A model generated the notes under the pieces. It had not been told where the DNA came from. It searched no databases and worked only from the letters and a program-made list of their open reading frames with translations. A stretch of DNA of 35,498 nt from Muribaculaceae bacterium (GTDB taxonomy: Bacteria > Bacteroidota > Bacteroidia > Bacteroidales > Muribaculaceae). The stretch spans positions 1 through 35,498 of the forward strand of contig JAIDTL010000086.1 of NCBI GenBank assembly GCA_029060725.1, written 5' to 3'. Position numbers and translations under genes: made by a program. Each line of letters begins with the position of its first letter. The stretch's first letter is position 1. Below, piece after piece: positions 16,062 through 23,651 of this stretch.

Positions 16062-16619
16062 TTATTTACCTGAAACTTCGTATGCAGTGATACCCTTAAG
16101 TTTCATGTGATAGATTAGAGTTGAGTATGGGACTACGGAAGAGCTGGAGGAAGCACCGTATGCTGCATTCATCGGGATGACGCAAGTGACGGAGTCACCA
16201 ACGTGCATATTGGTAAGCATCGTCCAGAATCCAACAATATTATCGCTTGGCTTGCAAGAATAAATGCTGTCAGAATAATGGAGGAAACTTGCGTCCAGAC
16301 GATTTCCATTTACGTAGTAGGCATCATAGACAACTTGGCAAGTAGAATTATCCATAGGGACAAGGTTTCCTTCGGTCAATGAACGATCGTTGTGCCACTG
16401 AGCAAGGATATATACACTTGGAGCCCATACGGGAGTGATCTTTTCAAACACTTTCTTGCCGTTGTAGGTGGAGTCTTCCATCCTTGTCAAATATGTCTCA
16501 TTGAGATTTATCCAGTCTTTGTAGTCTGTAGTATTGTCATTGTCATTAAGACAAGATGAGAGACACGGAGCAAGAAGAAGCGCAGCCACCGCACAAGGAA
16601 TATATTTTATTATCTTCAT
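16062..16619 (-). CDS. FKBP-like peptidyl-prolyl isomerase lipoprotein
   Basis: A 185-residue lipoprotein: signal peptide with lipobox LSSC (Cys23), an acidic tail right after the cysteine (LNDNDN), then an FKBP-type domain whose C-terminal half is recognisable (VGFWTMLTNMHVGDSVTCVIPMNAAYGASS then STLIYHMKLKGI, the standard FKBP strand-loop-strand). It would speed proline isomerisation during folding at the envelope. The N-terminal half is divergent and several usual FKBP active-site aromatics are not obvious, so it may be a structural relative. Genes of this type often follow glycyl-tRNA synthetase in Bacteroidales; here lemA lies between them. Confidence 0.75.
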   Translation of the reverse strand: MKIIKYIPCAVAALLLAPCLSSCLNDNDNTTDYKDWINLNETYLTRMEDSTYNGKKVFEKITPVWAPSVYILAQWHNDRSLTEGNLVPMDNSTCQVVYDAYYVNGNRLDASFLHYSDSIYSCKPSDNIVGFWTMLTNMHVGDSVTCVIPMNAAYGASSSSSVVPYSTLIYHMKLKGITAYEVSGK

Positions 16620-16640
16620 TATATCTTATTATCGGGGTTG

Positions 16641-16690
16641 TCATGATATTTCATGTTTTATCATGTTTTACCATGATATAACATGAATAC
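16641..16690. repeat. 10-bp periodic TCATGATTWA array, copy 4
   Basis: Units at 16641, 16651, 16661, 16671 and 16681: TCATGATATT, TCATGTTTTA twice, CCATGATATA, ACATGAATAC. It fills most of the 90-bp gap between lemA and the FKBP-like gene. Confidence 0.8.
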
Positions 16691-16709
16691 TATTAAACAC
16701 TTCCAGAAA

Positions 16710-17309
16710 TCAGAATTCCACCTTAGGAGCTTTATTGGCGCCAGCCTCAGCTTTGAACTGCTCTTTCTCTTTGAAGCCAAACCAGCCGGCATAGATGGTA
16801 GTCGGAAATTTCTTAATAGAAGTATTGTATTCCTTTACAGCCTGGGTGTAACGTTCGCGTTCGGTAGCGATACGGTTTTCAGTGCCTTCGAGTTGAGTCT
16901 GCAGGTCGATGAAGTTCTGATTGGCTTTCAGGTCGGGATAAGCCTCCTTCACTGCATTCACATAAATGTCGAGAGCACCTTTCAGCTTACTCTGAGCTTC
17001 CTGATAAGCTTGGATGTTTTGTTGGGGATTCTCAACAGCTTCAGCCGCATTATAAGCTTCTGTCAGACCGCTTCGAGCTTGAGTCACTTTGATGAAGGTT
17101 TCGCTCTCGTGCTCTGAGTAGCCCTTAACGGTATTTACAAGGTTAGGGATTAGATCGGCACGGCGCTGATATTGATTTTCCACCTGTGCCCACGCTTGAT
17201 CTACGGTCTGCTCCTTCTCCACGAGAGAGTTGTAGTTGCAACTCTGGAGAGTCGACAAAGCGAAGATAGCGATGAAAGCGATGGCTATTTTGGTGAATAT
17301 TTTATTCAT
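16710..17309 (-). CDS. lemA: LemA family lipoprotein
   Basis: A 199-residue LemA protein. The signal peptide ends in a lipobox (LQSC, Cys24), so in this organism it is a lipoprotein rather than the N-terminally anchored form of some bacteria. The LemA signature follows: LVEKEQTVDQAWAQVENQYQ with RRADLIPNLVNTVKGY, then a long helical domain with ARSGL. LemA often sits beside TPM-domain or HtpX genes, neither of which is here; its function is poorly known. It lies between glyQS and the FKBP-like gene, all on the minus strand and possibly co-transcribed. Confidence 0.93.
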   Translation of the reverse strand: MNKIFTKIAIAFIAIFALSTLQSCNYNSLVEKEQTVDQAWAQVENQYQRRADLIPNLVNTVKGYSEHESETFIKVTQARSGLTEAYNAAEAVENPQQNIQAYQEAQSKLKGALDIYVNAVKEAYPDLKANQNFIDLQTQLEGTENRIATERERYTQAVKEYNTSIKKFPTTIYAGWFGFKEKEQFKAEAGANKAPKVEF

Positions 17310-17316
17310 ATTATTT

Positions 17317-17377
17317 TAATTAGTCTAATTGGTCTAATTGGTCTAATTAGTCTAATTGGTCAAATTAGACTAATCGG
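17317..17377. repeat. 9-bp tandem repeat, TAATTGGTC
   Basis: Units from 17317 in 9-bp steps: TAATTAGTC, TAATTGGTC, TAATTGGTC, TAATTAGTC, TAATTGGTC, AAATTAGAC, then TAATCGG. It lies immediately upstream of the lemA start codon. Confidence 0.82.
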
Positions 17378-17387
17378 CTTTATTTAC

Positions 17388-17413
17388 CCCATAAGCCCTG
17401 ATGGGCTTATGGG
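17388..17413 (-). terminator. Hairpin between glyQS and lemA
   Basis: Perfect 11-bp stem CCCATAAGCCC / GGGCTTATGGG with a 4-nt loop, 9 bp downstream of the glyQS stop. No T-run follows on the minus strand, so it may be a weak terminator or an mRNA 3'-end stabiliser rather than a full stop. Confidence 0.55.
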
Positions 17414-17421
17414 CATTTAGA

Positions 17422-18966
17422 TTAAAGGAGTTTTTTGAGGAGGGAGTTGAGGGAGACTTTCTCCGCGAGGATTTTCTCGAGGTCGTCGACGTTGACGCGT
17501 TCCTGCTCCATAGTGTCACGATGACGGAGGGTTACAGTGTTGTCTTCGAGAGTCTGATGGTCGACAGTGATACAATAAGGAGTACCGATTGCATCCTGAC
17601 GACGATAACGCTTGCCGATGGAGTCTTTCTCATCTACCTGGCAAGTGAAGTCGAAACGAAGTTTGTGCTGGATTTCGCGAGCTTTTTCCGGAAGTCCGTC
17701 TTTCTTGACGAGAGGAAGGACAGCGCATTTCACAGGAGCAAGGGCTGCCGGGAAATGAAGCACAACTCTACGGTCGCCATTGCCAAGGTCTTGATCTTCA
17801 TAGCAGCTGCAGAAGACGCTCAGGAACATACGATCGACACCAATTGAAGTCTCAATTACGTATGGCACATAGCTTTGATTCAATTCGGGATCGAAGTATT
17901 GTATCTTTTTGCCGGAGAATTTCTCATGCTGACTGAGGTCGAAGTTAGTGCGAGAGTGAATGCCTTCCACTTCCTTGAAACCGAATGGCATCTCAAATTC
18001 GATGTCGGTAGCAGCATTGGCATAGTGAGCCAGTTTCTCATGGTCATGGTAACGGTATTTAGCATCACCGAGCCCAAGAGCCTTGTGCCATTTGAGGCGA
18101 GTGGCACGCCAATAATCAAACCATTTCATCTCTTCGCCGGGGCGAACAAAGAATTGCATCTCCATCTGCTCAAACTCACGCATACGGAATATGAACTGAC
18201 GCGCTACGATCTCATTACGGAATGCCTTGCCAATCTGAGCGATACCGAAAGGTATGCGCATGCGACCGGTCTTTTGCACATTGAGATAATTGACAAAGAT
18301 ACCCTGGGCAGTCTCCGGACGTAGATAAACGTCCATTGCGCCGTCGGCAGTAGAGCCCATTTCGGTCTTAAACATGAGGTTGAACTGGCGCACGTCGGTC
18401 CAGTTCTTTGTGCCGCTGATGGGGTCGACGATCTCATAGTCGAGAATAATTTGCTTAAGCTCATTGAGGTCGTTTGCATTCATCGCGTCGGAGAAGCGCT
18501 GATGCAGTTCGTCTCGCTTTTTCTGGTGTTCGAGCACACGGGCATTGGTAGCACGGAACTGAGCCTCGTCGAAAGCATCGCCAAAGCGCTTTGCAGCCTT
18601 TGCCACTTCCTTATTAATCTTGTCGTCGATCTTTGCGATTTCATCCTCAATAAGCACATCGGCACGATAGCGCTTCTTAGAATCGCGGTTGTCAATGAGA
18701 GGATCATTAAAAGCGTCTACGTGACCAGATGCTTTCCAGATAGTCGGGTGCATGAATATGGCAGAGTCGATGCCTACGATGTTATCGTGGAGCATAGTCA
18801 TAGCCTCCCACCAATAGCGTTTGATATTGTTTTTCAGTTCCACGCCGTTCTGACCGTAATCATACACTGCGCTTAATCCGTCGTAGATTTCTGATGACTG
18901 GAATACAAAACCGTATTCTTTAGCATGAGCCACAATCGTCTTGAAGACATCTTCCTGTTTTGCCAT
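17422..18966 (-). CDS. glyQS: Glycyl-tRNA synthetase, alpha2 type
   Basis: A class II aminoacyl-tRNA synthetase charging tRNA-Gly. The 514-residue single chain is the archaeal/eukaryote-like homodimeric type, not the alpha2beta2 type of Escherichia coli. Visible motifs: SSEIYDGLSAVYDYG at the N-terminus, motif 2 FRNE (249-252) followed by FIFRMREFEQMEMQFF, and motif 3 GVDRMFLSVF (from G376). The C-terminal anticodon-binding domain (LAPVKCAVLPL) is present. It is preceded by a minus-strand TAAATTTG box and a TTWTRCG heptamer array. Confidence 0.97.
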   Translation of the reverse strand: MAKQEDVFKTIVAHAKEYGFVFQSSEIYDGLSAVYDYGQNGVELKNNIKRYWWEAMTMLHDNIVGIDSAIFMHPTIWKASGHVDAFNDPLIDNRDSKKRYRADVLIEDEIAKIDDKINKEVAKAAKRFGDAFDEAQFRATNARVLEHQKKRDELHQRFSDAMNANDLNELKQIILDYEIVDPISGTKNWTDVRQFNLMFKTEMGSTADGAMDVYLRPETAQGIFVNYLNVQKTGRMRIPFGIAQIGKAFRNEIVARQFIFRMREFEQMEMQFFVRPGEEMKWFDYWRATRLKWHKALGLGDAKYRYHDHEKLAHYANAATDIEFEMPFGFKEVEGIHSRTNFDLSQHEKFSGKKIQYFDPELNQSYVPYVIETSIGVDRMFLSVFCSCYEDQDLGNGDRRVVLHFPAALAPVKCAVLPLVKKDGLPEKAREIQHKLRFDFTCQVDEKDSIGKRYRRQDAIGTPYCITVDHQTLEDNTVTLRHRDTMEQERVNVDDLEKILAEKVSLNSLLKKLL

Positions 18967-18972
18967 ATTATT

Positions 18973-19007
18973 TTATGCGTTTTACGTTATGCGTTTTACG
19001 TTGTACG
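18973..19007. repeat. Heptamer array, TTATGCG/TTTTACG family
   Basis: TTATGCG, TTTTACG, TTATGCG, TTTTACG, TTGTACG in 7-bp steps, in the 5' leader of glyQS. A second TGTACGAAGT copy lies at about 19022. Confidence 0.75.
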
Positions 19008-19086
19008 AAGTTCTTAACACTTTGTACGAAGTCTGAAAGAGCAATGACATCAACCAGCGCATGCGAAAGTTGAATCATTCAAGATG

Positions 19087-19094
19087 CAAATTTA
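19087..19094 (-). promoter_or_regulatory. glyQS promoter -7 box
   Basis: Minus-strand TAAATTTG, an exact TAnnTTTG match, about 120 bp upstream of the glyQS ATG. A TTG at 19119-19117 is 22 bp further up and could be the -33 element. Confidence 0.5.
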
Positions 19095-19282
19095 ATCATT
19101 TTTTTTCAAACATCGGTCAATTTAACTAATTTTTCCATCTTTTTTATTGCAAACCAAACCTGACACCCATAAAAAAGGGCGTAAAGACAAATATTAAAGT
19201 GATTTTCGTTCATGTAATTATTTTTTAATCGTTTGTTGTCGAAATGTATCAACTTTGTATTAAGGAAGAAATCTTTTATGCA

Positions 19283-19290
19283 TAATTTTG
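19283..19290 (+). promoter_or_regulatory. Probable promoter of the first fimbrial-locus gene
   Basis: TAATTTTG, exact TAnnTTTG, 66 bp upstream of the ATG at 19356. A TTTG at 19254-19257 is 25 bp upstream, slightly long for a -33 element. The remaining intergenic sequence between glyQS and 19356 (about 390 bp) shows only the glyQS promoter and leader repeat. Confidence 0.5.
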
Positions 19291-19355
19291 CACATCTAAA
19301 CATTGGTTAGCAAAACAGCTAATTCAGTTAGTAATTTTTTCTTAAATCTGAAGAC

Positions 19356-21299
19356 ATGACCTACATATATAAAAAGGCCCTGCCAGCATGGGTCTCCATA
19401 TTTGCTTTTATTACTCTTTGTGCAAGTTCATGCGTAGAAGAGGTAGAAACAGCATTGCAAAAGCCAACGGCAGAACAACAGATTTCTACCAATGAAGGCA
19501 CCATCCACCTCAGGATTCCTTCGTTGAGCGATCAGACTACAGCAACCTTCACATACATTGACCTTTTTCAGTTTTCAGATGGAGTATTTGTGAATAAAAT
19601 GACTGTAGACCCTACAAAAGACAATATCGTGGAATTCACAAGAAAGCCGTTGACGAGAATCTATGCCCTGGCCGGATATAAAGTGGAAGACACTCAGAAA
19701 ATTTCTGAAAGCCTATTATCGGCGATGACGATACCGGTTCCGAAGGATTCCTACTCAGCACCTGTCTTCTTTTCTTCCGTCACCGATATACAGGATGGAG
19801 CCGACAACTTAGACATAGAACTGCATCGGGGAGTTGCGAGGCTTGACATTGACAACGAGGATTCCAAGCTTAAGATAGAAAGGGTCAACATATCGGGTGC
19901 GTCTTCCTGCTCACATATCTTTTCGACAGACGGATGCACACACGGCACAGTATCGGCCAACTATACCAGAACATACGAATCCGGGATCGATGGAATGGAG
20001 GAAAACGCGTTCATCCTTTTTGAGACCCAGTCTCCAATCACAGTAACGATATGCGGCAGGCGCAACGGAGAGGCAGTGGAAATCATTTCAGAAACTCCCG
20101 CCATCACCCGCAATTCAATCTACACAGTCTTCATCGACAATGAGACTACATCCAATGCAAAGGGACGCACATTATCACAAAGCGACGACGAAGAGCTTCC
20201 CACGACAAGCATAAAGGTGAGAGACTGGGTGGAAGGTGATAAGAAAAACGGATCACTTGATCTTGAGGAATATTCAATAGATATCCAAAGATCATCCATT
20301 CCCTCGGGTGTGAGAGTAAATACCGGAGACAATACTATCACCGTACCGGCTTGCGGAGTCACAGGAATGAAGATAGCCTTCACTACAGCAACACCTCTCA
20401 GATTAGGCTCGGTACTCTCCGATACGAAAGGAGTAAGCGTAACCCCGGCAGCCCCACTTGCCACAGACGGCGGATACATTTCAGAATTCAGCATTGATGT
20501 GGAGAATCAGCCCAAGGGCGCGAAACAATATCAGACTACGGTATTCTTCAACGGCTCTTCAAGTTTTTTCATCAATATTGAGGTGGAGCCATCACCATTC
20601 CAGATTCCTACAGTGCATATCGGAGGCCACGACTGGATGTGCTTCAACGCAGTCTCTCAGAATTCCGAGGAGCAGATCTACCTTAAAGAAGGAATGACAG
20701 CCAAGGATATGTATCGCGAGTGCTTCGAAGACTGCCTCGGGAACATGTTTCAATACGGCAGACCTAATCCGTTCTCACCTTGGAAAGCATACGATCCAAA
20801 TATGTATGCCGACCAAAAAAGAGACACACCATGGCAGACAAAGTCGATGATGCCTCTTCCGAAAGGCTATCACGTAGCATCGGCAGAAGAATGGGAAGAC
20901 CTTATACCGTCAGGTATGGTAATTCCAGCGTCATACAGGACCCGCACCGGCGACTCGATACGGGCTTCAATCGTCACCGCTCCGGATATACTCGACAATA
21001 CTCCTTCCGCAGTCACTAACGCTCAGAACTATCTAAAACGTGGCGTGCTTTTCGAGTCAGTCACCACAGGCGCCAGACTCTTTCTTCCGATGGCGGGGAT
21101 AAAGACCAATACAAGCAGCGAGATTCCGACAGATCCAAATTTCAGATTCGATACGAGAAGCGGATATTGGATGAAAGAAAAGAATCAAGTGATGCTCCTT
21201 CAATGTGAGAAGGAGGGTGAAGGCTCCCATGGAATTCAACTTAAGCGCATGAGCTGGAATGCAGACGGATTCGTAATGGTGAGAGGAATTAGAGATTAA
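19356..21299 (+). CDS. Fimbrial-type lipoprotein with C-terminal FISUMP/lectin-like domain (putative tip adhesin)
   Basis: A 647-residue lipoprotein (lipobox ASSC, Cys26, followed by acidic VEEVE). Residues about 45-290 resemble the Mfa2/FimB-type fimbrial fold, with the recurrent segment ELHRGVARLDI and ending NSIYTVFIDN. A middle beta-rich domain (about 300-410) is not identifiable by eye. The last ~220 residues look like a FISUMP (Fib_succ_major, C-type-lectin-like) domain: DWMCFNAV near 425, MPLPKGYHVASAEEWEDL, and the terminal GFVMVRGIRD. Such domains are found at the ends of Bacteroidetes surface and fimbrial proteins. With its position at the head of a fimbrillin locus, a tip adhesin or surface binding protein is the best inference. 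No Arg cleavage site like that of the fimbrillins is evident. Confidence 0.7.
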   Translation: MTYIYKKALPAWVSIFAFITLCASSCVEEVETALQKPTAEQQISTNEGTIHLRIPSLSDQTTATFTYIDLFQFSDGVFVNKMTVDPTKDNIVEFTRKPLTRIYALAGYKVEDTQKISESLLSAMTIPVPKDSYSAPVFFSSVTDIQDGADNLDIELHRGVARLDIDNEDSKLKIERVNISGASSCSHIFSTDGCTHGTVSANYTRTYESGIDGMEENAFILFETQSPITVTICGRRNGEAVEIISETPAITRNSIYTVFIDNETTSNAKGRTLSQSDDEELPTTSIKVRDWVEGDKKNGSLDLEEYSIDIQRSSIPSGVRVNTGDNTITVPACGVTGMKIAFTTATPLRLGSVLSDTKGVSVTPAAPLATDGGYISEFSIDVENQPKGAKQYQTTVFFNGSSSFFINIEVEPSPFQIPTVHIGGHDWMCFNAVSQNSEEQIYLKEGMTAKDMYRECFEDCLGNMFQYGRPNPFSPWKAYDPNMYADQKRDTPWQTKSMMPLPKGYHVASAEEWEDLIPSGMVIPASYRTRTGDSIRASIVTAPDILDNTPSAVTNAQNYLKRGVLFESVTTGARLFLPMAGIKTNTSSEIPTDPNFRFDTRSGYWMKEKNQVMLLQCEKEGEGSHGIQLKRMSWNADGFVMVRGIRD

Positions 21300-21319
21300 T
21301 TATTAATTAAGTAGGAATG

Positions 21320-21347
21320 CATAATTCATAATTCATAATGCATAATT
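21320..21347. repeat. Heptamer array, CATAATK family, copy 6
   Basis: CATAATT, CATAATT, CATAATG, CATAATT in 7-bp steps, identical in unit order to copy 2 at 7019-7046. This is the only heptamer array found within the fimbrial half of the window. The remainder of the gap to 21447 is A/T-rich with only weak -7-like matches. Confidence 0.8.
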
Positions 21348-21446
21348 GTTAGACTCTGAAATTCAGATGATAAACATTTATGATATTATACTTTTAATTT
21401 GATAATCTACTTAATGATTAATATTATTTTGATTTAGTATTGAGCC

Positions 21447-23315
21447 ATGAAAACACGAGACTATACACTTTACGCTATTGGCGCTATTGGCGCGATGCTT
21501 CTGGGTTCTTGCCAGGAAGAAATGATGTTTGACGACTTCGCCACTACGATATGTGAGGGAATCACTTTCCGTATCTCGACTCCCGGGATTGAATCAGATG
21601 TGACGACACGCAGCGAGAGTGCCAATGAACGTGTCGTAAGCCTCCGTTATCTTCTCGCGGATGCGAACGGGAAGGTGCTGACACACTGCCAAGGACAACT
21701 TTCAGAGACATTCGACCGTCTGGATATCAGCGGACTCGAACCGGGCGACTATACGATAGTCTTCTTAGGCAGCTCTTCTGAATCGCAACTTGCGGACATC
21801 GGAAATCCCATGACTCTTGATGATACTTGGCTTCAGAATACAATGCAATCTCTTCCTATAGAAGGATCCTATTTTTTCAAGAAGATTGCGTTCAAATTGG
21901 GAGAAAAAATCGAACCGAAAGAATATGAGATAATGCTCGACAGGGCACTTTCGAGAATAAAAGTTGAGTTTCCCGGCATTCCAGCCGCAGTGGAGGCCAT
22001 GATTTCGAGTGTAACTGTAACGCTCGACGAGGGAAGCTATGTATATTCATCTGTCCACGCTGACTGCTCATACAGCGGCGATGCCACTATCAGCAATTAC
22101 GAAGTGTGCGACTCTGATTTCAATCTTACGCTCAACACACTCCCTTCTGCCAAGCCATTATCAGGGACTGTCAAGGTAAAAGCCGCTACCCTTTCCGGCG
22201 ACTCCATCTCTTCCACCTATCGCTTTTCCAACCTAAATGCGGAAGCGGGAAAGGTGAACAGAATCTCAATATCCTTGCGCCACCCTGATATGAAGACAGG
22301 ATTCATACGCATACGCCCGAAAGACTATTTCGACTACGATGCCGACCTGATGCTTATGGAAGATGAACCCATCAGCGTGCTTCACGACATCAACCACCGC
22401 AACTTCAATCTTACTGAACCACTTGCATTGAAGACATGTGATAACCGACTCCGCATTCAGCTCTACTCCGCAGCTCCGGCAAGCAATGTGGATATCTACG
22501 CCAACTTTCCCACATTAGGAATAGACAGCGTCTGCCTTGCGCATCTCGACAGAGTAGAGGCACTTCTCGACATGCAGATTCCTATGACCTTCACAAAAAG
22601 GGAAGCACAATATCTCGATATCCACGGAAAGCGTGTCACTCTTCCGAATATGAACATTCCTTCCGACATCCAATGGTTTGTCAAGACCGATGATCCCTTC
22701 TTGACAAGAATGTCGAAACTGAGCTTAAAGAAATGGAGCGTGTGCTTTCACGACTGGGAGAATCTTTGGCCATCAAAAGCCATCACGCCCGACCTAAAGT
22801 GTATGAGGCATGCAATGGTACAGATGATCAACCTCGCACTAACGATCGACTCTGAAGAATTTGCTGCAGAGCTTGCAGCACACGAGGGAGAGTATGTAGA
22901 TTCAGATATCCACTACAGCAAAGATGAAATCGTAGATAGAATCCACAACTACTTAGAGTGCAATTATGGCTTAGGAGCCATGAATTCCTCATCAGGAGCC
23001 AACGGATGGGGAGGTGGACATCATTCCGGATTCACTTCCATGATCATCAATCAGGAATATTACGCTAAGATGTATCCGACAGAAAGCCCAGAAACGCCAT
23101 GCAACAGGGCACGCGAGTGTTTCTATCACGAATTTTCCCACTGCCTTGGCTTCACCCATGACGGCAATATGACATACGGAGGAGCTTGGACCAACACAGT
23201 GGGCACAGCCTACATCAAAGCCCATGAGGCAGGAAAGATCTTCTTCTATTCTCCTGACTTCATCGACAATCTCCCTTACAGGCGTTCTGAAGCACCGGAA
23301 TGGGCAAATAAATAA
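21447..23315 (+). CDS. Lipoprotein with fimbrial-like N-terminus and metzincin-type zinc-protease motif
   Basis: A 622-residue lipoprotein (lipobox LGSC, Cys22, then acidic QEE). The N-terminal ~280 residues look like an Mfa2/FimB-type fimbrial subunit: VTTRSES with Arg55 at the usual fimbrillin maturation position, LEPGDYTIVFLG, and LDRALSRIKVEF. Residues from about 290 have no family I can name. Near the C-terminus is HEFSHCLGFTHD (561-572), a full HExxHxxGxxHD zinc-binding signature of metzincin proteases (H561, H565, H571 as ligands, E562 as general base), preceded by a Gly-rich GANGWGGGHHSGF and followed by GNMTYGG; a Met-turn is not securely placed. Function as an active protease is inference. 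It lies directly upstream of the fimbrial operon promoter. Confidence 0.72.
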   Translation: MKTRDYTLYAIGAIGAMLLGSCQEEMMFDDFATTICEGITFRISTPGIESDVTTRSESANERVVSLRYLLADANGKVLTHCQGQLSETFDRLDISGLEPGDYTIVFLGSSSESQLADIGNPMTLDDTWLQNTMQSLPIEGSYFFKKIAFKLGEKIEPKEYEIMLDRALSRIKVEFPGIPAAVEAMISSVTVTLDEGSYVYSSVHADCSYSGDATISNYEVCDSDFNLTLNTLPSAKPLSGTVKVKAATLSGDSISSTYRFSNLNAEAGKVNRISISLRHPDMKTGFIRIRPKDYFDYDADLMLMEDEPISVLHDINHRNFNLTEPLALKTCDNRLRIQLYSAAPASNVDIYANFPTLGIDSVCLAHLDRVEALLDMQIPMTFTKREAQYLDIHGKRVTLPNMNIPSDIQWFVKTDDPFLTRMSKLSLKKWSVCFHDWENLWPSKAITPDLKCMRHAMVQMINLALTIDSEEFAAELAAHEGEYVDSDIHYSKDEIVDRIHNYLECNYGLGAMNSSSGANGWGGGHHSGFTSMIINQEYYAKMYPTESPETPCNRARECFYHEFSHCLGFTHDGNMTYGGAWTNTVGTAYIKAHEAGKIFFYSPDFIDNLPYRRSEAPEWANK

Positions 23316-23402
23316 ATCTGACAAGAAAAAGACTTAAAAACTATAAAAATTAGAATTTCGTATCAGTTATTATAACTACTTATAAATAAGCAATTTATGG
23401 AT

Positions 23403-23411
23403 GGGGGGGGG
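23403..23411. repeat. Poly-G tract, nine Gs
   Basis: A run of nine G in strongly A/T-rich intergenic DNA, flanked by the short inverted repeat AATTTA / TAAATT. It lies about 100 bp upstream of the -7 box of the fimbrial operon promoter and 88 bp after the metzincin gene. Homopolymeric G tracts of this length are prone to slippage. Confidence 0.9.
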
Positions 23412-23485
23412 TAAATTAAATAGAAAATTAAGAAATAATAAATGTTAAAAAAACATATTATGACATCAAAAAAGATAGTATTTTG

Positions 23486-23517
23486 TTGCAAATTCAAACA
23501 AAAAATTATTATCTTTG
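23486..23517 (+). promoter_or_regulatory. Fimbrial operon promoter
   Basis: TTG at 23486-23488, a 21-bp spacer, and TATCTTTG at 23510-23517 (exact TAnnTTTG). Transcription should start at about 23523-23526. No other strong promoter was found upstream of 26088 or the later fimbrillin genes, so this one may serve the whole array from 23652 on. Confidence 0.7.
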
Positions 23518-23527
23518 CAAATTATTT

Positions 23528-23551
23528 GTAAGTCTCCCGCACGAGACTTAC
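23528..23551 (+). promoter_or_regulatory. Hairpin at the predicted 5' end of the fimbrial mRNA
   Basis: GTAAGTCTC-CCGCAC-GAGACTTAC, a perfect 9-bp stem with a 6-nt loop, starting 10 bp after the -7 box. The transcript would begin almost directly with this stem. The remaining ~100 nt of leader is A-rich and unstructured. A 5'-end stabiliser or a protein/RNA target are both possible. Confidence 0.65.
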
Positions 23552-23651
23552 ACCTATTTATTGACCAACAAACGGCCCAAAAAATCCGGGCATCATGAAA
23601 TTATAACATTAAACAACTGTTTTTCAATACATTGAAAAAAGTCGAACCTAA

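Noticed and set aside
23400..23560. Invertible promoter in front of the fimbrial operon
   Set aside because: I looked for inverted repeats flanking the promoter. Only AATTTA/TAAATT around the G-tract and the 5' hairpin were found; neither pair brackets the promoter.
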